Assembly: GCA_046518185.1 (NCBI GenBank)
Contig: JBKGRZ010000001.1
Location: forward strand, 62,001 to 126,000
Length of the DNA stretch: 64,000 nt
Reading direction: 5' to 3'
From: Scandinavium vulneris_A
GTDB lineage: Bacteria; Pseudomonadota; Gammaproteobacteria; Enterobacterales; Enterobacteriaceae
Of the stretch, positions 42,685 to 51,111 are shown piece by piece (positions within the stretch are counted from its first letter, which is position 1; each line of letters begins with the position of its first letter). The notes below the pieces were generated by a model, which did not search any database, was not told where the DNA came from, and worked only from the letters and a program-made list of their open reading frames with translations. The translations under genes were made by a program, and so were the position numbers.

Positions 42685-43452
42685 TTACGGGGCTAAAAAG
42701 ACCTGAGGCGCCGGGCTGTCGGGGTGCTGACCGATATGCACCTCGGCACCGTACCAACGGCTCAGGGTATCGGCCTGCAGCACCTGCTGCGGGCTACCCT
42801 GGGCGACAATTTCGCCCTGATGCAACAGCAGCAGTTTATCTGCCCACAGTGCGGCGAGGTTCAAATCGTGTAGCACGGCGCAGACGTGAAGCTGACCCGC
42901 GGCGGTGAGCTGTTTAAGTAAGCGCAGCAGATGTTGCTGATGATACAAATCCAGTGCCGAGGTCGGTTCATCCAGAAACAACCAGCCCTGAGGCGCATCC
43001 TTCACCCATAGCTGTGCCAGGGCACGCGCCAGCTGAACCCGCTGCTGTTCTCCGCCGGAAAGGGTGTTGTATTTCCGCGCTGAAAGCGGCGTACAACCGG
43101 TGAGATCCATCACCTGCTTGACTACCCGATGGCTGTCGGCCTGTTCCCACGGCGCACGACCCATCGCGATCACCGCGTCAACCGGCCAGTCAAACCCAAG
43201 CTGGGTTTGTTGGCGCATCACCGCCCGATGGCGGGACAGCGCCTGTGCAGACCATTCGCAAAGGGATTTTCCGTGTAGCAGGCACTGTCCGTTGTCCGGC
43301 GGCAGATAGCCAGTTAGCACCCGCAGCAGGGTGGATTTTCCCGCGCCGTTAGGGCCAATCAGCGCCACCAGCTCACCGGGTTCAAGGCTGAGGTTGATAT
43401 CACGCAGCACGGGCGAATAGCCGAGATCCAGGGCCTGTATGCGATTAGCCAT
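42685..43452 (-). CDS. hmuV: heme ABC transporter ATP-binding protein HmuV
   Basis: ATPase of the HmuTUV heme importer, 255 residues. Walker A GPNGAGKST (about 33-41), signature LSGGEQQRVQLAR, Walker B WLFLDEPTSALD, H-loop LHDLNLAALWA. Overlaps hmuU by eight bases, indicating coupled translation. Last gene of the operon; no hairpin terminator is seen between it and selO. Other iron-siderophore ATPases share these motifs, but the operon context settles heme. Confidence 0.93.
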   Translation of the reverse strand: MANRIQALDLGYSPVLRDINLSLEPGELVALIGPNGAGKSTLLRVLTGYLPPDNGQCLLHGKSLCEWSAQALSRHRAVMRQQTQLGFDWPVDAVIAMGRAPWEQADSHRVVKQVMDLTGCTPLSARKYNTLSGGEQQRVQLARALAQLWVKDAPQGWLFLDEPTSALDLYHQQHLLRLLKQLTAAGQLHVCAVLHDLNLAALWADKLLLLHQGEIVAQGSPQQVLQADTLSRWYGAEVHIGQHPDSPAPQVFLAP

Positions 43453-44434
43453 GCTGGCCCCCTCGACGGAAAATCATCCATAAAAACCACGGCGCGCCCA
43501 TCAGGCTGGTGAGCAGCCCGACCGGCATCTCTGCCGGAGCAACCAGCGTGCGCGCCAGCGTATCGGCCACCAGCAGCAGAATGGCGCCGACCAACACCGA
43601 ACCGGGGATCACCGCCCGATGGTCGGCCCCGAGCCACATTCGGAGCAAATGGGGGACTACCAGGCCGATGAAACCAATTACTCCGCTGACGGCCACTGCC
43701 GCCGCGACCAGCAGGGCGCTGCACAGCAATAGCCACCGCTGGATTTGCTGCACGTTGACGCCGAGGTAATGCGCTTCTTCGTCCCCGAGCTGCAGCAGAT
43801 TCAGCGGTTTCGCCAGCCGCCAGATGATCGCCACCGTAGGCAGCATGACTGAGGCGGACACCAGCAGGGTTGACCATTGCGCCTGACCCAGGCTGCCCAT
43901 TCCCCACAGCGAAAGCTGACGTAGCTGCGCGTCGTTACTCAACCACGACAGCACGCCCACCGCCGCGCCGCACAGGGCGTTGATAGCAATCCCGACCAGC
44001 AGCAGGCGCGATAATGAATTTTCATGGCGTTGGCTGAGAACAAAAATCACCATCGTCACCGCCAGGCTGCCGAGAAATGCCGCCAGCATCGGGGCGTAGA
44101 GCATGAACACCAGCGGTAGCGAGAGCGGTAACACCACCCACAGCGCGACCGCCAGCGCCGCACCGCTGCTGATCCCCAGCAGACCCGGATCGGCCAGCGG
44201 GTTACGAAATAAGCCCTGCATCACGCAGCCCGCCAGCGCCAGCGACCCGCCAATGGTCAACGCCAGCAGCACGCGCGGCAGACGAATGGTGAACCAGATC
44301 TGGCGCAGTACGCTGTCGCCGTGCCAGAGCAAATCCAGCGGCAGCTTCAGCGCACCAAACGTGGTGGCGCCCAGTGTCAACAGCATCAGCAGCGCCAGCA
44401 GCGACCACAGAGAGCGGCAAACCCACGACGTCAT
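43445..44434 (-). CDS. hmuU: heme ABC transporter permease HmuU
   Basis: FecCD-family inner-membrane permease of 329 residues with about ten helices. The family core RLPRVLLALTIGGSLALAGCVMQGLFRNPLADPGLLGISSGAA lies at about 51-93, and the coupling helix with EEAHYLGVNVQQIQRWLLL precedes GVIGFIGLVVPHLLRM. A paralogue of BtuC in this window. Its ATG shares one base with the hmuT stop (TGATG). Confidence 0.93.
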   Translation of the reverse strand: MTSWVCRSLWSLLALLMLLTLGATTFGALKLPLDLLWHGDSVLRQIWFTIRLPRVLLALTIGGSLALAGCVMQGLFRNPLADPGLLGISSGAALAVALWVVLPLSLPLVFMLYAPMLAAFLGSLAVTMVIFVLSQRHENSLSRLLLVGIAINALCGAAVGVLSWLSNDAQLRQLSLWGMGSLGQAQWSTLLVSASVMLPTVAIIWRLAKPLNLLQLGDEEAHYLGVNVQQIQRWLLLCSALLVAAAVAVSGVIGFIGLVVPHLLRMWLGADHRAVIPGSVLVGAILLLVADTLARTLVAPAEMPVGLLTSLMGAPWFLWMIFRRGGQHG

Positions 44435-45252
44435 CAGGGGAGTTGCTCCGCTTTATGGCGCAATTGCTGGATAGCCTCCGCGGTGCGGATGCTGAAACCG
44501 AGCAAGGCCATATCATCCACCAGCAAAACCTGTTTATTGCGCCCGGCAGGCGTTTGCGCCAGACCCGGAAGTTGCCACAGCCCGGCTTCACCGCCCATGC
44601 TCTTGACGCCGTCGGACGAAATCACCACCAAATCCGGCTGGCTGGCAATTACCCCTTCCTGCGAAAGCGGCTGATAGCGGTTAACACCTAGCATGGCATT
44701 TTGCAGACCCGCCGCACGAATCGCCGCGTCCGCACCGGTTTGCTGTCCGGCGGCCATGGCACTCATGCCGCCGTGGCTCAAAATAAACAGCACTCGTTTA
44801 TTGAGCTGCGTTTTCGGTAACGCCTCCCGCGCCCGTTTTAAACTCTTGCGAAGCTGTTCACCTTCGGCATCTTTATGCAGCGCCGCGGCAACGATACGGA
44901 CTTTGTCATCAATCACCGACAAATCGTTACTGCCGGGAATGGTCACGACGGTCACGCCGTTTTGCGCCACCTGCTTTAGCGCTAGCGAAGGCTGTGCCTG
45001 CACGCTTGCCAGCACGGTAGTCGGCCGGGTGGCAAGAATGCCTTCGGCGTTCAGCTGGCGCAGGTAGCCGACGTCCGGCAGCGTGAGCGCTTCAGGCGGC
45101 CACTGGCTGGTGCTGTCTCGCGCCACAAGGGCGCTTTGCGCCCCCAGGGCATAGACAATCTCGGTCACGTCGCCGCCAAGCGTCACCACTTTTTGTGCTG
45201 CCGCACCCGCCAGCAACGGCAGGATGGCTGTCAATGCGACGACGGCTCTCAT
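44434..45252 (-). CDS. hmuT: periplasmic heme-binding protein HmuT
   Basis: Substrate-binding protein of 272 residues, class III (helical backbone) fold, with signal peptide MRAVVALTAILPLLAGAAA and the family start VVTLGGDVTEIVYALGAQ. The RDSTSQWPPEA and GYLRQLNAEGILATRPT segments are typical of heme and corrinoid binders. Start ATG overlaps the hmuS stop by four bases. Takes heme released by HmuR to HmuUV. Confidence 0.92.
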   Translation of the reverse strand: MRAVVALTAILPLLAGAAAQKVVTLGGDVTEIVYALGAQSALVARDSTSQWPPEALTLPDVGYLRQLNAEGILATRPTTVLASVQAQPSLALKQVAQNGVTVVTIPGSNDLSVIDDKVRIVAAALHKDAEGEQLRKSLKRAREALPKTQLNKRVLFILSHGGMSAMAAGQQTGADAAIRAAGLQNAMLGVNRYQPLSQEGVIASQPDLVVISSDGVKSMGGEAGLWQLPGLAQTPAGRNKQVLLVDDMALLGFSIRTAEAIQQLRHKAEQLP

Positions 45253-46277
45253 GCGGCTAACCCATTCGCCATCAGCGCTTCAATCTGTGCGCGCCACTGC
45301 GTTTGCTCCGGTTCGCCTTCGGTCCGCTGGCCGTACAACTGCGCAATCTGCGTCCCATCGGCGGCAAACAGCTCCAGGCTGGTGACGTGCCCATCGGCGG
45401 TCGGTTTACGGGTCACCCAGGTTTCGGCGATGGTGTCTTCCCGCAGATGCAGGGTAAATGCAGGGTTGAAGATGTTCAGCCAGCCCTTCATGGGAACCAC
45501 TTTTTCGATCGGGCCAGTGAAAATCTGCACGCAGCCACGGTTGCCGACGAAGATCATAATCTCGTTGGCATCCTGATGGGCGCGGGTCAACAGACGGGCG
45601 ACCGCATTGTTATCAACCTGACAGGCCAGATCGTCGCCGACCAGACGGAAAGCCTGCTGGCGGCTGAGATTGTGGCGCTTGAGCAGGGTGAAAAACTGAT
45701 GCACATCGGACATCGCCCGCCATTCGCCATCGAGTGTTTTTCCGTCAATTTCGCCGTGGGTAGCGGGGGTGTCTGCTGCTTTCAGGTCGAGTGGCGGATT
45801 ATCAGCATGGATAAAGCGGGTCAAAATATTGCCCCATGCGGTCATATCGGTGGCGTCAGTGGTGTAAACCTTCAGCAGTGCATCGCCCTGATGATCGAAG
45901 AACTGAATGCTCTGACGTTCCCCGTGGGCGCTGGTTTCACTAATGTGGAACATGCTGGCCCACTGGTTGAGGAACAGACGCAGATCCAGCGCACGCGGGT
46001 TCAGCACCAGCCCGGCGTGACCGCTGAGATGCTGGTTGGTGAAGGTGCCAGTCTGTTCGTGGACGGCATATTCGTTGCGGCAGATGCACTTCACGTCCCC
46101 GGCGGTTTCCAGCGCCGCCAGCACGTCCCGGATGGCGCCCTGTAAGCGCCAGGCATCGTGGCCTACGCGTGCCTGAGTCAGTTCAGCTTCGCTGATGTGC
46201 ATCATCGCGGCGATCTCACGCGCGTATTTGCCAGGGTTTTCTTGTTTGAGGGCGAGCCAACGAGTGTAGAGAGTCAT
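45249..46277 (-). CDS. hmuS: hemin-degrading / heme chaperone protein HmuS
   Basis: A 342-residue HemS/ChuX-family cytoplasmic protein made of two similar halves, as in Yersinia HmuS and E. coli ChuS. It stores, traffics or breaks down imported heme to release iron. The likely heme-ligand histidine lies in the C-terminal half region around MSDVHQFFTLLKRHNLSRQQAFRL. Same orientation as the rest of the operon, with four-base overlap into hmuT and a 49-base gap from hmuR that carries a hairpin. Confidence 0.92.
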   Translation of the reverse strand: MTLYTRWLALKQENPGKYAREIAAMMHISEAELTQARVGHDAWRLQGAIRDVLAALETAGDVKCICRNEYAVHEQTGTFTNQHLSGHAGLVLNPRALDLRLFLNQWASMFHISETSAHGERQSIQFFDHQGDALLKVYTTDATDMTAWGNILTRFIHADNPPLDLKAADTPATHGEIDGKTLDGEWRAMSDVHQFFTLLKRHNLSRQQAFRLVGDDLACQVDNNAVARLLTRAHQDANEIMIFVGNRGCVQIFTGPIEKVVPMKGWLNIFNPAFTLHLREDTIAETWVTRKPTADGHVTSLELFAADGTQIAQLYGQRTEGEPEQTQWRAQIEALMANGLAA

Positions 46278-46294
46278 AGTTCTTTTCCTTGCAG

Positions 46295-46324
46295 ATAAAA
46301 TGCCCCGGCGAACCAGGGCCGGGC
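46295..46324 (-). terminator. hairpin between hmuR and hmuS (possible attenuator)
   Basis: On the minus strand GCCCGGC and GCCGGGGC pair around CCTGGTTC and are followed by ATTTTAT. The stem starts two bases after the hmuR stop. The T run is short, so partial termination or RNA protection is more likely than full stop. Inferred from structure. Confidence 0.45.
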
Positions 46325-46326
46325 GA

Positions 46327-48306
46327 TTACCACTGATAACTCACGAAAATTTTTCCATTACGGCCATCCTGCGGGATGCCCTGCGGCGAGGAGTATTGCT
46401 TGTCGAAGGCGTTGCCGAACACCAGTGAGGTGGTCAGGCCGCGCAGCTGCTGTTGGCCCTGGTAGCTGACGTAAAAATCATTCACTCCATAGCCTGCCTG
46501 CGGCGTAGCGCTGATGCTCTTCGTATCGTCTGCAAAGGTCCCGACCCAGCCCACAGAGAACCCACTGTGCGCCACCGGCACATCGAGGCGAGAGGTGACG
46601 GTATCCGGGTTTATCGAGGTCAGCCAGTCGCCGGTATCGGTGTCTTTGCCACGGGTACGGTTGTACGCCAGGTCGAGGCTGAACAGGTCAGTGGTATATT
46701 TTGTCATCAGGTCCCAGCCCCAGATTTTGGCGTTAGGTACGTTGATGGAGGTGGTCGTGGCCGCCGCGAAATCAACCGAGGTGGTGATGTAATCTTTGGC
46801 GTTGGTGTCGAAGTAGCTGGCTTTAAACTCGAGGCCGTCGTTGGCCATCAGTAGAGAGTCAAAGCGCAGACCGAAACCGTACTCCTGCGTTTCGTTGGTT
46901 TCCGGGCGCAGATTCGGGTTTGGCACCCAGTAATTAGTGTAGAAACTGCCGATGGAGAAATGTTTAGAATCGTTATACATCTCGCCCATCGTCGGGGCGC
47001 GAAACGCCTGGGCGTAGGAGCCAAACAGCATTAACCAGTCGGTCGGGCTGATGGTCATGCCCGCCCGGGAAGACCATTTATCGGCGTCAACGTCGTCGTA
47101 ACCGTCGCTACTGCCGCGATAGTTGTCGTAGCGTGTGCCGCCGAGCAGGGTGACGGGCAGGTCGCGCAGGGTAATTTCATCCTGTAACCAGCCCGAGCTG
47201 AAGTTGATGCGCGCGTCAGGGAAACCGGTCGTCATGCCGCCAGGATTTTGCTCCTGACGATAGTACTCGCCGCCGTAGGTCAGCAGGTGTGACGCGACGC
47301 TATCGGTGAACAGGCGGGTACGGTTCTCCGCTTTGGCACCTTTGGTGGTTTGCTTGCGGAATTCTCCGGAGCCGTCGAGGTTTTCCGCATTGATGCGTGC
47401 TTCGGACCAGTAGCCTGTCAGGTCAGCGTTCAGCCAGTCATTGCCTGCGGGCGCAATCTTATAGTTCACCTGCGCGTCACGCTGAATGGTCGAGCGATCG
47501 GTCATCGGGTTACTGCTGGCGGAGGCATCCGGCGTTTGTGGATTTTTCGGTTCCTGGGCGGCGTTGTTGTAGTAGCGTAAGGAGCCGGTCAGCGTCTGCG
47601 CCGGGTCGATTTTCCAGCTGCCTTTGGCGAGGAAGTTGCTGATGCTTTCGTCGTTAGGTGCGGTGAAACCGTCGCTCTGTTTCAAATCACCGCGATCGCG
47701 GCTGGACCATGACACGATCCCGTCGAGGGTGTCGGTGCGACCAAAGGCGCTGGCTCCCATACCCAGGCTATGATCGCCTGTACCACCGGTGCCAAACACA
47801 CGGTAGCCGCTGTTTTGACCGGAATAGAGTAAATCGGCCGCGTCAACGGTTTCATAAGAGATAACCCCGCCCAGCGCACCGCTGCCGTACAGCAGGGCCC
47901 CCGGGCCGCGCACCACTTCGATACGCTTGATCAATGCCGGGTCAAGGAAGGTACTGTTCAGGTGTCCGGTGTCGGTGCTCTGGCGAATCCCGTCGACCAT
48001 CACCAGTACGCCGCGGCGATCGTAGCCGCGCAGGTTGATGTCCTGGCCGTTGGTGCGACCGGTGCCATCCAGGGTGATGCCCGGCACCTGGCGCAGCATA
48101 TCGGCTGCGGAGCTGGCGGTCTGGCTTTCAGGGCTCTCCGCGTCGATCACCGAGACCATCATTGGCGCCTCAAACGCGCTGCGCTCGTTCCCGGTGGCGG
48201 TGACGGTCATTTGTTCAGCGGCGGCAAGCGCCGGGGTGCTGATGGCGCCGAAAACAGCTAACGCAACCAGAGACGGGCGCAGCGATGCGCAATGCAGGTG
48301 TAGCAT
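46327..48306 (-). CDS. hmuR: TonB-dependent heme/hemoglobin receptor HmuR
   Basis: Outer-membrane receptor of 659 residues. Signal peptide MLHLHCASLRPSLVALAVFG with cleavage after ALAAA; TonB-box-like EQMTVTAT; plug domain with VRGPGALLYGSGALGGVISYET; 22-strand barrel ending in the aromatic FVSYQW. The heme-receptor signature appears as YWVPNPNLRPETNETQEYGFG, the NPNL box, with a nearby His-bearing FRAP-like AFRAPTMGEMY. ATG 48306 has GGAGAG at four bases; the ATG four codons upstream overlaps that site. Needs TonB, encoded 29 kb away in this window. Confidence 0.95.
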   Translation of the reverse strand: MLHLHCASLRPSLVALAVFGAISTPALAAAEQMTVTATGNERSAFEAPMMVSVIDAESPESQTASSAADMLRQVPGITLDGTGRTNGQDINLRGYDRRGVLVMVDGIRQSTDTGHLNSTFLDPALIKRIEVVRGPGALLYGSGALGGVISYETVDAADLLYSGQNSGYRVFGTGGTGDHSLGMGASAFGRTDTLDGIVSWSSRDRGDLKQSDGFTAPNDESISNFLAKGSWKIDPAQTLTGSLRYYNNAAQEPKNPQTPDASASSNPMTDRSTIQRDAQVNYKIAPAGNDWLNADLTGYWSEARINAENLDGSGEFRKQTTKGAKAENRTRLFTDSVASHLLTYGGEYYRQEQNPGGMTTGFPDARINFSSGWLQDEITLRDLPVTLLGGTRYDNYRGSSDGYDDVDADKWSSRAGMTISPTDWLMLFGSYAQAFRAPTMGEMYNDSKHFSIGSFYTNYWVPNPNLRPETNETQEYGFGLRFDSLLMANDGLEFKASYFDTNAKDYITTSVDFAAATTTSINVPNAKIWGWDLMTKYTTDLFSLDLAYNRTRGKDTDTGDWLTSINPDTVTSRLDVPVAHSGFSVGWVGTFADDTKSISATPQAGYGVNDFYVSYQGQQQLRGLTTSLVFGNAFDKQYSSPQGIPQDGRNGKIFVSYQW

Positions 48307-48390
48307 GCAACTCTCCATAAAGTGAAAAGCGCTGGCTGCCTCGGCATATGTCCTGGGTGGCTGGCGAAATGTTGTTGTGGTGTAAATCTA

Positions 48391-48570
48391 TTATTTGGTG
48401 AGGATCAGTTTTCCGGCATGTGTCTGGCGCAGTAGATACTGATGACCGTCATGCTCGATGATAACCCGGCCTTCCTTGCCGAGGAGGCTTTGGCTGCTCA
48501 CTCGACGATCGGTAGGCTGCGGTGTCGGGGACGCTTTGCCGGAGGCGGTAGTGGTATCCAAAGATGTCAT
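48391..48570 (-). CDS. hemP: heme uptake protein HemP
   Basis: A 59-residue protein that leads the heme operon. The conserved C-terminal block RRVSSQSLLGKEGRVIIEHD followed by GHQYLLRQTHAGKLILTK is the HemP family hallmark and is also found in E. coli YdiE. Its exact role is unclear; in Burkholderia and relatives a HemP acts as transcriptional regulator of heme receptors. ATG 48570 is chosen; 16 upstream codons are hydrophobic, unconserved and overlap the Fur box. It precedes hmuR by 84 bases. Confidence 0.88.
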   Translation of the reverse strand: MTSLDTTTASGKASPTPQPTDRRVSSQSLLGKEGRVIIEHDGHQYLLRQTHAGKLILTK

Positions 48571-48594
48571 AATGTTAAAAATAGCAATCAAAGT

Positions 48595-48613
48595 AACAAT
48601 GATAATCATTATC
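48595..48613. promoter_or_regulatory. Fur box of the hemP-hmu operon
   Basis: The 19-mer AACAATGATAATCATTATC matches the Fur consensus GATAATGATAATCATTATC at 17 of 19 positions and lies 25 bases upstream of the hemP ATG. Fur-iron repression of the heme operon is the direct prediction. Confidence 0.88.
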
Positions 48614-48690
48614 AACAAATCAAAAAACTCAGCAACCTTTTTTATGAAAAATAGGTGAGTGGATCAAAAAAAAGGGTTATGTGACACGGG

Positions 48691-48720
48691 TATAGGTCGG
48701 GTGACAGGGCGCCACCCGAC
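48691..48720 (-). repeat. REP-like palindrome after aroH
   Basis: GTCGGGTG and CACCCGAC pair around CGCCCTGT on the minus strand, ending in CCGACCTAT, close to the REP family end CCGGCCTAC. It lies 12 bases beyond the aroH stop. No T tract follows. Assignment by resemblance. Confidence 0.45.
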
Positions 48721-48732
48721 TGAAAAGCAGAC

Positions 48733-49779
48733 TCAGAAGCGGGTATCAATGGCGGCGGAAAGTTTATCCAGCAGGATTTCGCTGTCTTCCCAGCTCAGGC
48801 ACGGATCGGTAATCGACTGGCCGTACACCAGCGGCTGTCCGGCGACGATTTTCTGCGTACCTTCACGCAGGAAACTTTCAGCCATCACCCCGGCAATCGC
48901 GCTCGAACCGTTGCGGATCTGCTGGCAAATATCGTCACACACGTCGAGCTGACGGCGATGCTGTTTCTGGCAGTTGCCGTGGCTGAAATCGATCACCAGC
49001 TGCTCCGGCAGGTCAAATTCATGCAGCGTATCGCAGGCAGCCGCGATATCCGCCGCATGATAGTTCGGCTGTTTACCGCCGCGCATGATGATGTGCCCGT
49101 ACGGATTACCGCTGGTTTGGTAAATGGTCATCTGACCGTTTTTATCCGGCGACAGGAACATATGGCTGGCGCGCGCAGCACGAATCGCATCCACCGCAAT
49201 ACGGGTGTTGCCGTCGGTGCCGTTTTTAAAGCCCACCGGGCAGGAGAGCGCCGAGGCCATTTCACGGTGGATCTGGCTTTCGGTGGTGCGGGCACCAATC
49301 GCGCCCCAGCTGATCAAATCGGCGATGAACTGACCGGTCACCATATCAAGGAATTCAGTGGCGGTGGGCACGCCCAGTTCGTTGACCTGCAACAGCAGTT
49401 TACGCGCCTGCTCGATACCGTGATTTACGCGATAGCTACCGTTCAGGTCCGGATCGGAGATCAGGCCTTTCCAGCCCACCACGGTGCGTGGTTTTTCAAA
49501 ATAGGTGCGCATCACGATTTCCAGACGCGCCTGGTGCTTCTCACGCAGCGTCTGCAAACGGCGAGCGTAATCCATGGCCGCATCCAGGTCATGGATCGAG
49601 CACGGACCAATGACCACCAGCAGGCGATTATCTTCACCGTTAAGAATTTTTTCAATGCGACGACGAGACGCGGTGACGTGGCTCGCGACCTCAGACGAGA
49701 CAGGGTAGCGCTGCGCCAGCTCAGCAGGCGTTACCAGACTGTCGATGCGCGCCGAACGCAGTTCATCAGTTTTGTTCAT
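48733..49779 (-). CDS. aroH: DAHP synthase, Trp-sensitive
   Basis: First enzyme of the shikimate pathway: joins PEP and erythrose-4-phosphate. The 348-residue class I enzyme shows LLVVIGPCSIHDLDAAMDYARRL, KPRTVVGWKGLISDP and GARTTESQIHREMASALSCPVGFKNGTDGN, all conserved. Length and sequence match E. coli AroH rather than AroF/AroG, and a TrpR operator lies upstream. ATG 49779 aligns with the E. coli start MNRTDELR; 23 upstream codons are discarded. Confidence 0.96.
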   Translation of the reverse strand: MNKTDELRSARIDSLVTPAELAQRYPVSSEVASHVTASRRRIEKILNGEDNRLLVVIGPCSIHDLDAAMDYARRLQTLREKHQARLEIVMRTYFEKPRTVVGWKGLISDPDLNGSYRVNHGIEQARKLLLQVNELGVPTATEFLDMVTGQFIADLISWGAIGARTTESQIHREMASALSCPVGFKNGTDGNTRIAVDAIRAARASHMFLSPDKNGQMTIYQTSGNPYGHIIMRGGKQPNYHAADIAAACDTLHEFDLPEQLVIDFSHGNCQKQHRRQLDVCDDICQQIRNGSSAIAGVMAESFLREGTQKIVAGQPLVYGQSITDPCLSWEDSEILLDKLSAAIDTRF

Positions 49780-49909
49780 TGTGACTCTCAGAATTGGGTG
49801 GCTTCTACGGCAGGAATACCGGAAGTGATGCGCATCACGATAAACCAATCCCCGATGAATTCAAGGTTGAAAACTTTTCAGTGACGTGATGCGCAATCAT
49901 TGCAAAAGG

Positions 49910-49950
49910 ATTCTAGCGTATTTTGCCACGTTGTACTAGTGTGTTAGTAC
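49910..49950 (-). promoter_or_regulatory. aroH promoter with TrpR operator
   Basis: On the minus strand the -10 TAGAAT (49910-49915) is 17 bases from TAGTAC (49933-49938). The palindrome GTACTAGTGTGTTAGTAC at 49933-49950 is very close to the trp operator GTACTAGTTAACTAGTAC and covers the -35. It overlaps the ppsR stop codon. Repression by TrpR-tryptophan is established for E. coli aroH. Confidence 0.82.
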
Positions 49951-50777
49951 ATGCGACGGCTGAGACCCATAATATCGAGGATTTTGGTGGCGATTTCTTC
50001 CACCGAATAGTTGGTGCTGTTCAGCCATGGGATCTGATTCTTGCGGTACAGCGCCTCAACTTCGGTAACTTCCATTCGACACTGGCGCATTGAGGCGTAG
50101 CGACTGTTTTCGCGGCGTTCTTCGCGAATGGCGGCGAGGCGTTCCGGATCAATCGTCAGGCCAAATAATTTGTGCTGCAACGGTTTCAGCGCGGCGGGCA
50201 GCACCAGGTTATCCATATCGTCGGCGATGAACGGATAGTTGGCCGCGCGGATGCCAAACTGCATCGCCAGATAGAGGCTGGTCGGGGTTTTGCCACAGCG
50301 TGAGACGCCGAGCAAAATCACCTGTGCCTGATCGAGATTTCGCAGTGAAATGCCGTCATCGTGCGCTAACGTGTAGTCAATGGCGGCGATACGGGCATCA
50401 TATTTGGTGAGGTTGCCGGGAGTCAATCCGTGGGTACGATGGGCGATAGGCGTCGGGTCGAGTTTCAGTTCTTCCTGCAACGGCGCCACCAGCGCCTGCA
50501 CGATATCCTGACAAAAGCCTTCGCTTTGCAAAATGATGGTGCGAATTTCGGGCAGAACGATGGAGTAGAACACCAGCGGGCGCACCCCGGATTGCTGATA
50601 AATGGCATCAATTTGTTCTTTCACTGCCTTCGCCCGGCCTTCGCTTTCAACAAACGGCAGAGTAATGCTGTTAACCGACACCGGGAATTGCGACATCACC
50701 GCGTGACCCAGCACCTCGGCGGTAATAGCGGTGCCATCTGAAATGTAAAATACGTGGCGATCGACATTTATATCCAT
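49944..50777 (-). CDS. ppsR: PEP synthase regulatory protein PpsR
   Basis: Bifunctional kinase/phosphorylase that inactivates PpsA with ADP and reactivates it with phosphate. The 277-residue DUF299 protein has the N-terminal signature VFYISDGTAITAEVLGHAVMSQFP and the P-loop GVSRCGKTPTS. ATG 50777 aligns with E. coli YdiA; three upstream codons are discarded. It is divergent from ppsA, its target, across a 334-base regulatory region. Confidence 0.96.
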   Translation of the reverse strand: MDINVDRHVFYISDGTAITAEVLGHAVMSQFPVSVNSITLPFVESEGRAKAVKEQIDAIYQQSGVRPLVFYSIVLPEIRTIILQSEGFCQDIVQALVAPLQEELKLDPTPIAHRTHGLTPGNLTKYDARIAAIDYTLAHDDGISLRNLDQAQVILLGVSRCGKTPTSLYLAMQFGIRAANYPFIADDMDNLVLPAALKPLQHKLFGLTIDPERLAAIREERRENSRYASMRQCRMEVTEVEALYRKNQIPWLNSTNYSVEEIATKILDIMGLSRRMY

Positions 50778-51111
50778 TTTGACCATCCGGTAAGATTAAG
50801 TTAATTCGCTGAAGCCTATATTTATTTTAATCATATCCGCGTCGGTTTTGTCTTAAATTTAAAAATGAAAGGGTGTTTTTATTTTTAGTGAAAAGGGGTG
50901 TTCATTTTTCAGAATGCAGGCTATAGACCGCCATTTTTTGTGGGATTCCCCATAAATCAGGGAGTTAAGGTCTGGAGGGGAACAGTCTTAAAAAGCAAAA
51001 AAATAATTTGCTTGAACGATTCACCGTTTTTTTAAGCGGGTTAATTATGACAGTATAAATAACGAAGCCGGTTCATTTCTGGCACTTTTCTTAAATATAG
51101 GAATTGTTTCG
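50778..51111. promoter_or_regulatory. ppsR-ppsA divergent region with Cra site
   Basis: The minus-strand 14-mer GGTGAATCGTTCAA at 51012-51025 fits the Cra consensus RSTGAAWCSNTHHW at every position. A likely ppsA -10 (TATAAA, 51054-51059) lies about 30 bases downstream with a weak -35 (TTTAAG), as expected for a promoter activated by Cra. No gene is supported in this stretch. Cra activation of ppsA is established in E. coli. Confidence 0.72.
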
